Of a DNA stretch of 64,000 nucleotides, positions 54,022 to 60,588 are shown in pieces (the stretch's first letter is position 1; the number at the start of each line of letters is the position of its first letter). Position numbers and translations under genes: made by a program. The notes below the pieces were generated by a model. The model was not told the origin of the DNA. It made no database searches and was given only the letters and a program-made list of their open reading frames with translations. The stretch is taken from contig NZ_BIFS01000001.1 of the NCBI RefSeq assembly GCF_003967555.1, positions 4,216,001-4,280,000 of the forward strand, in the 5' to 3' direction. Origin of the DNA: Dictyobacter kobayashii (lineage in GTDB: Bacteria; Chloroflexota; Ktedonobacteria; Ktedonobacterales; Ktedonobacteraceae).

Positions 54022-54690
54022 CTATTTCGTCAATTGTGCCGACCAGCTGTAGTTATAGTGTGCAGGATTGCCTGTCAGGCCGACAATGTAGTATTTTCCT
54101 TTATCTAACGTTGGTGATAAAGTGAACGTCCAGCTTGCTTGCCCTTGCATGCAAGGTTGCGTTAGTGACCCTCCATTGCTAAGAGCTATGCCAGCGATTT
54201 CATGAGGGAAGGTGCCAGAATACCTGGTAATATCTTTAAAGAGTGCGACATCAGAGCCATCAATTGCCGGGTGTTTGTCTACAGCTTTTGCCAGGAATAT
54301 GCGGCAGGTAATACCGTCACTGGTCATATTGGCTTCTGTTTTGGGATCGCCGCATGTCCCCACCGTTTTTTGCTTGGCAATGAGGTTAATGGTGGTTGTA
54401 CCATTAAGATTGTTGAAGCTCGTTACTATATCCGGACAGCCTAGCGGTTGCGTGTTTGTAATCGTTGCGGTCGGGGAGGGTGTGGGAGTTTTGGCTTTTG
54501 TTATTGGAACAGGCTTTTTGTCAGTCCCTGACGTGTTCGTTGTGATCTGGGTGGGGCGTGGATGGGTGAAGGCACCCACAGCAAAGCCTAGAATTGCTCC
54601 TGACAGAGCAAAGAGCGTGATCGCGGTAATCATAATAGTATGAATCTGTGAATTGCCGCCTGGTTGTTGTGGTTTTACTGATTGTTGCAT
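54022..54690 (-). CDS. membrane-anchored protein of unknown function
   Basis: A 222-residue protein. The first 20 residues are polar, then one membrane segment (IMITAITLFALSGAILGFAVGA), then a Thr/Pro/Lys linker (KTPTPSPTATITNT). The outer domain has four to five Cys (GCPDIV, GTCGDP, ITCRIF, QPCMQG) that could form two disulfides, and ends with beta-strand-rich SWTFTLSPTLDKGKYYIVG. This looks like an extracytoplasmic sensor or binding domain; no family is recognised. No clear ribosome site was checked beyond a purine-rich stretch upstream. Confidence 0.55.
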   Translation of the reverse strand: MQQSVKPQQPGGNSQIHTIMITAITLFALSGAILGFAVGAFTHPRPTQITTNTSGTDKKPVPITKAKTPTPSPTATITNTQPLGCPDIVTSFNNLNGTTTINLIAKQKTVGTCGDPKTEANMTSDGITCRIFLAKAVDKHPAIDGSDVALFKDITRYSGTFPHEIAGIALSNGGSLTQPCMQGQASWTFTLSPTLDKGKYYIVGLTGNPAHYNYSWSAQLTK

Positions 54691-54887
54691 TCCGTCAAAG
54701 CTCTCTTCTTAATCTTTTTTATGATCTTTCAATACTTCCATCATACCATGTCACTGGTTGGAGCATGATAAAGCCTTAGAATTGGTAGCCTAAATTGGTA
54801 CATGTTTTATCATTCTCTAAACCACAATAGCGACCGAATTGGGAAAATGACCACAAGCAGGTAATAATTTCTTAAAAGAAATAGAGA

Positions 54888-54990
54888 CTGATCAACGTTC
54901 TGGGGGGACGCGATCAGCACACTCAGCTTGTAGGTGGGGAAATGCCTGAGTGTGGTAAACCTGGAGATAGTTAGAAAGCGGCCGGTTTAC
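54888..54990 (+). ncRNA. candidate structured RNA: three contiguous stem-loops
   Basis: Within a 530-base gene-free region lie three hairpins with no bases between them: CTGATC/GATCAG (54888-54893 with 54912-54917), CACACTCAG/CTGAGTGTG (54918-54926 with 54946-54954) and GTAAACC/GGTTTAC (54955-54961 with 54984-54990). The loops are 18-22 bases and G- or purine-rich. A small fourth hairpin (CTAT/ATAG, about 55002-55013) follows. The strand is not fixed. It could be a leader of tatA, about 230 bases downstream, or an independent RNA. No known class recognised. Confidence 0.35.
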
Positions 54991-55220
54991 TGTAACCTAT
55001 CCTATCCGATAGAGTACAAGACCATTTATAACATCCTTCAGTTTACTCTCTGCCTACTAATGAACAGCTTCCCCCGCTTTTTTGGGGCCTCTACAGGCTA
55101 AAAAATAGATATTTCTGTGGTCTCAAATTGTGAGAGCACGATGGTCGTTTAGCCTGTGGTAGAATAGCAGTGTTGGAGTAAAATAGTTGGCACAGGTGCC
55201 ATTTGCGAAGGAGTATAGTG

Positions 55221-55535
55221 ATGCCGCATCTCTTTGAATTCCTGATCATTGCTGGTATTGCACTGGCCTTATTCGGCCCGAAAACATTACAATCGTTGGC
55301 TCGTAATGCTGGGAAAACGGCTGGAGAAGCGAAGAATGCAAAAGACAAATTTATGTCGCACGTGCCAGCTGATGACATCTCAAAATTGCATGAAACTTTG
55401 AACAAGGTCCCTACCAATCCATCTCAAGCCGTTCAAATGTTAATGTCTTCTGGTGAGAAGAAAGAAACGGTATCTGCGAGCAAGCCTGAAGTGAAGAGTC
55501 CAGAGAGCAAAGCCGCTCCTGTGAAAGAAAGCTAG
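55221..55535 (+). CDS. Sec-independent translocase protein TatA/TatB family
   Basis: Forms the pore or adaptor of the twin-arginine translocase, which exports folded proteins. The 104-residue protein starts at the ATG at 55221, 7 bases after AAGGAG. An N-terminal membrane helix (LFEFLIIAGIALALFG) is followed by the conserved FGP hinge, the amphipathic helix KTLQSLARNAGKTAGEAKNA, and a charged, Ser/Lys-rich tail. TatA and TatB cannot be told apart here. No tatC nearby. It is transcribed alone or with the pterin dehydratase gene 117 bases downstream. Confidence 0.85.
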   Translation: MPHLFEFLIIAGIALALFGPKTLQSLARNAGKTAGEAKNAKDKFMSHVPADDISKLHETLNKVPTNPSQAVQMLMSSGEKKETVSASKPEVKSPESKAAPVKES

Positions 55536-55651
55536 CAGCGTGTCTCATCCTTCGCTGGTATCTTGCATCTGATTAATAGGTGTGCAAAACAAACAGTAAA
55601 AGCTGCGATGATATATCCTTTTATTGTCTCTACATTAAAGGTGGGCAAGCT

Positions 55652-56014
55652 ATGGATGAATTAACACAGATGAAGTGTGAAGTCTGTCGTGTGGGCGCTG
55701 CTAAAGTGACCGAGGCGGAAGCCATCCTCTACCAGAAGCAGGTTCCAAATTGGATTATCATGGAGCGTGATAATATCAAACGCCTGGAGCGCGTCTACAA
55801 ATTCAAAGACTTTGTTGCCGCGCTCTCTTTTACCCAGAAAGTTGGTCGTTTAGCCGAGGACGAAGGACACCATCCAGCTATTTTGACCGAATGGGGCTCT
55901 GTGGGTGTGGCCTGGTGGACACATAAGATTCACGGCCTGCATCGCAACGATTTTATTATGGCTGCCAAGACGGATGAAATCTATAAAGATTTTGAGGGTA
56001 GCAAGCCCCGATGA
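55652..56014 (+). CDS. 4a-hydroxytetrahydrobiopterin dehydratase (pterin carbinolamine dehydratase)
   Basis: Dehydrates 4a-hydroxytetrahydropterin and so recycles the cofactor of aromatic amino acid hydroxylases; some bacterial members act in molybdopterin or folate pathways instead. The 120-residue product carries the family signature DEGHHPAI (catalytic His pair, around 74-81), preceded by FTQKVGRLAE and followed by VGVAWWTHKIHGLHRNDF. An N-terminal CEVC motif is extra and could bind metal. The ATG at 55652 follows AAAGGTGGG. Convergent with ispF, separated by a long palindrome. Confidence 0.88.
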   Translation: MDELTQMKCEVCRVGAAKVTEAEAILYQKQVPNWIIMERDNIKRLERVYKFKDFVAALSFTQKVGRLAEDEGHHPAILTEWGSVGVAWWTHKIHGLHRNDFIMAAKTDEIYKDFEGSKPR

Positions 56015-56049
56015 GGCAGGCATGCTTTCCATCCTCATATTCTCATCTC

Positions 56050-56146
56050 CTTTGCGGAAGTGCACTGGCGCGCCCGATCATTATTTATAGCGTGATGCCG
56101 AAAATGCCCTTCTAGCATTTTCGGCATCACGCTATAAATAATTTTT
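56050..56146. repeat. palindromic repeat, family 2, copy C (box plus long hairpin)
   Basis: The box (GCGGAAGTGCACTGGCGCGC then CCGATC, from 56054) precedes a perfect 27-bp stem (56081-56107 with 56115-56141, loop CCTTCTA) ending in TTTTT. It ends the pterin dehydratase transcript and, on the other strand, the ispDF transcript (stop at 56165). The stem sequence is unrelated to that of copy A. Confidence 0.75.
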
Positions 56147-56164
56147 AAGTATCACATTATAGGA

Positions 56165-56641
56165 TCAGTCTTTTTCGATCAGGGCTACGGCTGTGCAGGC
56201 GATACCTTCGCGCCGGCCGGTAAAGCCAAGTTCATCGGTGGTGGTGGCTTTCACGCTGACCTGGTCCAGTGAGAGCTGAAGATGCTCGGCCAGGTGGGCA
56301 CGCATCGCCTGGATATGGGGCGACATTTTGGGTCGCTCCGCGACGATTGTCGCATCGACATTGCCAATCGACCAGTGATGCTGGCGCAACAGATCAACGG
56401 TATAGGTCAGGAAGACTGTACTGGGTTGATCTTTCCAGCGCGGACTGGATGGAAAGTGTTGCCCAATATCTCCCAGAGCCGCGGCTCCTAAGAGCGCATC
56501 CACAATAGCATGAATAACGGCATCGGCATCTGAATGTCCTGCCAGGCCCGCTTCGTGGGGGATCGTAACACCACCCAGAACGAGTGGTCGTCCCGGTGCG
56601 AATGCATGTACATCATAGCCAGAACCAATACGAGTTGTCAT
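56165..56641 (-). CDS. ispF: 2-C-methyl-D-erythritol 2,4-cyclodiphosphate synthase
   Basis: Cyclises CDP-ME-2-phosphate to MEcPP with release of CMP, in the MEP pathway. The 158-residue protein starts RIGSGYDVHAF with the zinc ligands Asp and His (DVH), then GHSDADAVIHAIVDALLGA, a third ligand His, and the trimer-lining KATTTDELGFTGRREGIA. Length is typical. The start at 56641 overlaps the ispD stop (ATGA). The open frame reaches 56662 without reason to extend. Family and function are secure. Confidence 0.95.
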   Translation of the reverse strand: MTTRIGSGYDVHAFAPGRPLVLGGVTIPHEAGLAGHSDADAVIHAIVDALLGAAALGDIGQHFPSSPRWKDQPSTVFLTYTVDLLRQHHWSIGNVDATIVAERPKMSPHIQAMRAHLAEHLQLSLDQVSVKATTTDELGFTGRREGIACTAVALIEKD

Positions 56642-57330
56642 AATGTTTGTCCTTTTAAGCACGCTTCAGCGAAGAGTAGATCTTCCTGCGTTGTGATTTT
56701 AATGTTGATATAGGAGCCGGGGAAGATCGCCACATGGTGTCCCAGTCGTTCCAATAGCAGGGCGTCATCCGTTGCATCGTTGTTAGCTAAGGGCGAATGA
56801 TGGGCCTCGTGAATGAGTGGGAAAGAAAATACCTGGGGGGTTTGAATGGTCCAGAGTAGAGCGCGATCTGGCGTATCCAGGATTTTGCCGTCACGGACCT
56901 GTTTGATGGTATCTTTCACCGGGACGGCGGCGATGGCCGCCAGGTGTTCCTGTGCCATAGTCAATCCCGCTTCAATCACGCTGGTACTCACAAATGGCCG
57001 GGCCCCATCGTGGATCATCACCCAACGGCAGGCTGGCTGCATCGTAGCCAGCGTATCCAGCCCCTGGCAGACTGAGTCCTGCCTGCGAGCACCGCCGGGC
57101 ACGATGGCGCACACCTTATCCCACGCCTCCTGCTGACAGAGCTGCTGTGTTTCTGCCAGGCGCTCCGCACTGACCACCAGCACAATCCTATCGATCTGTG
57201 GCGCATATTGGAACGCATCAATCGTGCGTGCGAGCGTAATACGCCCAGCCAGCGGGATCCAAAGCTTATCCCTGCCCATGCGTCGGCTGGCCCCGGCGGC
57301 AACGATAATAACAGCTGATTTCTCTTGCAT
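56638..57330 (-). CDS. ispD: 2-C-methyl-D-erythritol 4-phosphate cytidylyltransferase
   Basis: Joins CTP to MEP to give CDP-ME in the MEP pathway. The 230-residue protein opens VIIVAAGASRRMGRDKLWIPL, the nucleotide-binding loop with its Arg and Lys, and has HDGARPFVS, PVKDTIKQV, and the C-terminal DALLLERLGHHVAIFPGSYINIKITT, all diagnostic. It overlaps ispF by ATGA. No strong ribosome site is seen before the ATG at 57330; a small hairpin (GTAGG/CCTAC type) lies in the leader. A terminator at 57371-57402 separates it from the PIN/TRAM gene. Confidence 0.94.
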   Translation of the reverse strand: MQEKSAVIIVAAGASRRMGRDKLWIPLAGRITLARTIDAFQYAPQIDRIVLVVSAERLAETQQLCQQEAWDKVCAIVPGGARRQDSVCQGLDTLATMQPACRWVMIHDGARPFVSTSVIEAGLTMAQEHLAAIAAVPVKDTIKQVRDGKILDTPDRALLWTIQTPQVFSFPLIHEAHHSPLANNDATDDALLLERLGHHVAIFPGSYINIKITTQEDLLFAEACLKGQTL

Positions 57331-57370
57331 AGTATGTGTGGAGGTAGGTTGCTACCTGTACTCCCTCTCC

Positions 57371-57402
57371 ATAAAAATAAAGAGCACCGCAAAGGGTGCT
57401 CT
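57371..57402 (-). terminator. rho-independent terminator after PIN/TRAM gene
   Basis: Eight-bp stem (57381-57388 with 57395-57402). On the minus strand it is followed by TTATTTTTATGG. It should at least partly end the upstream transcript before ispD. Confidence 0.75.
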
Positions 57403-57427
57403 ATGTAGAATGCGATCTGCCTGCGGA

Positions 57428-58609
57428 TCAGGCTTGCCTTTGCTTCAAGGTTGATTGTGGCGCTGCTGGTGCGCTACTGGCATTGAACTGTTGTTTAGGA
57501 TGGGCAAAGATCATGCGACCGGCCACAGTTTGCAGCACACGTGTCACCGTAACCTCAATCGTCATATTCATGAACTGCCGTCCATTTTCTACCACGATCA
57601 TTGTCCCATCATCCAGATAGCCAACGCCCTGTCCGAGTTCTTTACCATCCTGCATAATTTTAATGTGAATATCTTCTCCTGGCAAGAGGACCGGTTTGAT
57701 CGCATTGGCCAGTTCATTGATATTTAGCACCTTGACGCCTTGCAACTCGGCAACGCGATTGAGATTAAAATCATTGGTAATAATCGGACAATGCTGATCG
57801 CGAGCTATCTTCACCAGTTTGCCATCGACATCGGCGATCCCTTCAACATCGGTATCCACGATCTCTATGGGTACTGTCGCATCTTTCTGCAGGCGATTTA
57901 AAATCTCAAGTCCACGACGGCCACGATTGCGGCGCATCGTATCGGCTGAGTCAGCGATGCGCTGTAACTCATTCAAGACGAAGCGTGGCACAACCAGGGT
58001 ACCTGTGATAAAACCCGTCTGGCTGATATCAGCGATGCGACCATCGATAATGGTACTGGTATCCAGCAAGATCTGTAACGACAGGGGAGTGGGGTGTGCA
58101 GCAACCTCTTTCTCCTGATCGCGTTTCTTACCCCGCTCACCGCGTTCACGATCCTCATCGCGATCTCGCTCGCGGCGGCGAGCTACAGTTGATTGAAAGA
58201 GATGGGCGATATCGCTTTTACGTAGGACGGCGGTTGTCAGGCCAATATAGCCAAAGATGACCGCGCCCAGAAATGGAGTAATCTGGCCCAGTCCGAAAGG
58301 TAGGTACTGTAAAGGGATCGCTAATAAGACAGCAAGGATAAGTCCGATGGCCAATCCAATCGCGGCCGCAACCAGATCGCTGGCCGAAGCGGCACGAATC
58401 TTGTTGCTAATCCATTGAAAGGGAATGACTGTAATATACGGGGTGATAATAAATGCGGCAATAGCACTGACGGTGGCAATAATAGCAATGACCCATGGCA
58501 CAGGAAGTGGTAAAGGCGCTAATGTTGTCGCCCTATACAACGAAATACTGATCGCTGCCCCGATTGCGACCAGCGCTCCTATGATGCGGGTAACGGTGTT
58601 CACTGACAT
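57428..58609 (-). CDS. PIN/TRAM domain membrane protein (YacL-like)
   Basis: A 393-residue protein from the ATG at 58609 (GGAGG upstream). Four membrane helices fill residues 5-130. A strongly basic and acidic linker (RRRERDRDEDRERGERGKK) leads to a PIN nuclease domain (LLDTSTIIDGRIADI, VVPRFVLNELQRIAD, ITNDFNLNRVAEL) with the acidic residues for metal, and a C-terminal TRAM domain (IKIMQDGKELGQGVGYLDDG, VTVTRVLQT). This matches the YacL family found next to radA and ispD in Firmicutes. The role is unclear, perhaps membrane-linked RNA cleavage. Tail is Gln/Ala-rich. Confidence 0.88.
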   Translation of the reverse strand: MSVNTVTRIIGALVAIGAAISISLYRATTLAPLPLPVPWVIAIIATVSAIAAFIITPYITVIPFQWISNKIRAASASDLVAAAIGLAIGLILAVLLAIPLQYLPFGLGQITPFLGAVIFGYIGLTTAVLRKSDIAHLFQSTVARRRERDRDEDRERGERGKKRDQEKEVAAHPTPLSLQILLDTSTIIDGRIADISQTGFITGTLVVPRFVLNELQRIADSADTMRRNRGRRGLEILNRLQKDATVPIEIVDTDVEGIADVDGKLVKIARDQHCPIITNDFNLNRVAELQGVKVLNINELANAIKPVLLPGEDIHIKIMQDGKELGQGVGYLDDGTMIVVENGRQFMNMTIEVTVTRVLQTVAGRMIFAHPKQQFNASSAPAAPQSTLKQRQA

Positions 58610-59069
58610 CCCTGCATCCTCCAAAGCAAAGCACGTGGACGTGCGTTTTCTAAGCTCAAGAGGTCAACGCTATTTCTTTGTCTGATTGGCAGGTCTGGTA
58701 TTAATAAAAAATGATAAATGATAATTCCAGATAAAATGAAACTTTGGCCTGCTGTCTAAAAGAACTACGTGCCTATTGAGCAAACGACCTTTAAAAAGTA
58801 TACGAATTGACGAATGATTTTGTTGCTACGCCTGAAAAACATTTTTGAAAAGAAAATGTTCTGCTCTTTATACTATAGTATATAGTATAAAGCTTTTAAA
58901 CTTTCTTTTAGCGTAAACTAACCGACAATACATGCTACATAGGTAGGGTACGTCGAATATGCAGTATACACCGTTTTTAAGTTGGAGGCAATAGACTTCT
59001 CTGTGATGTTGCGTATGGTGCTTGTATTACAGATACAAATTGCCAGAAATTCTACCTCCTTTCCTGTTT
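58610..59069. other. intergenic region with AT palindrome
   Basis: About 460 bases between radA and the PIN/TRAM gene. A partial family 2-like GTGGACGTGCG occurs near 58635. A strong ribosome-site-like AAAGGAGGTAG (minus strand, about 59055-59064) has no ATG frame after it. The palindrome at 58866-58892 is listed separately. No gene found. Confidence 0.4.
58866..58892. promoter_or_regulatory. 12-bp inverted repeat, operator-like
   Basis: CTTTATACTATA (58866-58877) and its exact complement (58881-58892) are separated by GTA. Being AT-only and in a promoter region, it is more likely a protein-binding site or promoter region of the PIN/TRAM gene than a terminator. Confidence 0.4.
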
Positions 59070-60488
59070 TTAATGAAGTGCAATCTCCAGTGCCACAGCT
59101 AGTGTACTGGCGGTAATAACTTTGAACTCGCCTGACTGATTTGACTCAGCTATTTCATTGCGTAGCCGTGTTCCCTGACCGGCAGATGGGATCAAACAAC
59201 GTTTAAAGCCTAACTTGGCGGCCTCGTGTACACGCAATGAAAGGCGGCTGACGGCCCGTAACTCGCCAGAGAGCCCAACCTCACCAATAAGGGCCATATC
59301 GGCCGGAATCAGCTTCTCACGATAACTGGAGGCGATCGCCGCGGCTACCCCAAGGTCGATCGATGGTTCCTCAATATTGAACCCCCCCACCACGTTCGCA
59401 TAGACATCGTGTCCACCCACCGCCAGGCCAACGCGTTTGGTCAATACTGCCATCAGCATTACCAGGCGATTATGATCGATACCATTAGCGGTACTGCGTG
59501 GATTACCAAAATTGCTAGGAGTAACCAGGGCCTGAACTTCGACCAATAAAGGTCGGGTACCCTCCATACTCACGACTACCGCAGAGCCACTGGCATTGGT
59601 TGCCCGATCGGAGAGAAAGACCGCTGAAGGATTTGTCACCTCGATCAATCCCTCACCATGCATCTCGAAGACCCCGATCTCGTGTGTGGCCCCAAAGCGA
59701 TTTTTCACGCCACGCAACAGACGATAGGAGTGATAGCGCTCACCTTCCAGGTACAATACCGCATCCACGATATGTTCGAGCACCTTTGGTCCCGCCACCG
59801 TACCCTCTTTAGTCACGTGTCCAATCACCAGGACCGGTATCTGAGAAGTTTTGGCCAGCTGCATTAATTGCAGCGTACATTCGCGCACCTGGCTGATACT
59901 ACCCGGAGCCGCTGTCAGATGGTTGGCCAGCACCGTTTGAATGGAATCCACAATCACCAAAGCTGGTTTAAGTCGATTGACCGACTCAATGATCAGATCC
60001 AGCTCAACGGCGGCCAGTAGGTAGAGCTGCTCGCCCGTGATATCCAGGCGCTCCGCGCGCATCTTAATCTGCTCAATAGATTCTTCGCCCGAGACATAGA
60101 GTACCGGCCCGACATTTTTGGCAATCTCACCCGATACCTGTAAGAGCAGCGTAGATTTACCAATGCCAGGTTCGCCACCAATTAAAATCAACGAGCCAGG
60201 CACCAGGCCGCCTCCCAATACCCGATCCATCTCTGGATAGCCTACAGGGATACGCTCTTGTACTAACGGTTTAATTTGAGGAAGAACAATTGGAGTATGG
60301 GCATGATGATTATTCGAGGAAGGAGAAACACCCAGCAAACTCTGTCGCCGCTGTTGAGCGGGACTTTGCGGAACATCTACAACTTCCTCTAGCGTATTCC
60401 ATGCCCCACAGTCGGGACATTTTCCCATCCATTTGCTATGTTCCCCGCCACATTGCTGGCAGACATATTTTGTGCGAATTTTTGCCAT
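59070..60488 (-). CDS. radA: DNA repair protein RadA (Sms)
   Basis: A RecA-like branch-migration ATPase, active in recombination and repair. The 472-residue protein has the N-terminal C4 zinc finger (Cys 10, 13, 24, 27), Walker A GGEPGIGKST (104-113), Walker B LVIVDSIQT, the RadA-specific KNRFG motif (LRGVKNRFGATHEIG) and a C-terminal Lon-like domain (GGFNIEEPSIDLGVAAAIAS). Complete and typical. It starts 100 bases after clpC, past a terminator-like hairpin in the clpC end, so its level may be lower than clpC's. No clear ribosome site near the ATG at 60488. Confidence 0.95.
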   Translation of the reverse strand: MAKIRTKYVCQQCGGEHSKWMGKCPDCGAWNTLEEVVDVPQSPAQQRRQSLLGVSPSSNNHHAHTPIVLPQIKPLVQERIPVGYPEMDRVLGGGLVPGSLILIGGEPGIGKSTLLLQVSGEIAKNVGPVLYVSGEESIEQIKMRAERLDITGEQLYLLAAVELDLIIESVNRLKPALVIVDSIQTVLANHLTAAPGSISQVRECTLQLMQLAKTSQIPVLVIGHVTKEGTVAGPKVLEHIVDAVLYLEGERYHSYRLLRGVKNRFGATHEIGVFEMHGEGLIEVTNPSAVFLSDRATNASGSAVVVSMEGTRPLLVEVQALVTPSNFGNPRSTANGIDHNRLVMLMAVLTKRVGLAVGGHDVYANVVGGFNIEEPSIDLGVAAAIASSYREKLIPADMALIGEVGLSGELRAVSRLSLRVHEAAKLGFKRCLIPSAGQGTRLRNEIAESNQSGEFKVITASTLAVALEIALH

Positions 60489-60588
60489 GTACAGATCTGC
60501 AATCTAGTTATTAGGAGCCGCTGGTGTTTTATGGCTGTAAGAAATGTTTAAAAATAAGGAGTTGAGTCAACGGCGTTTTCAAATGCTT

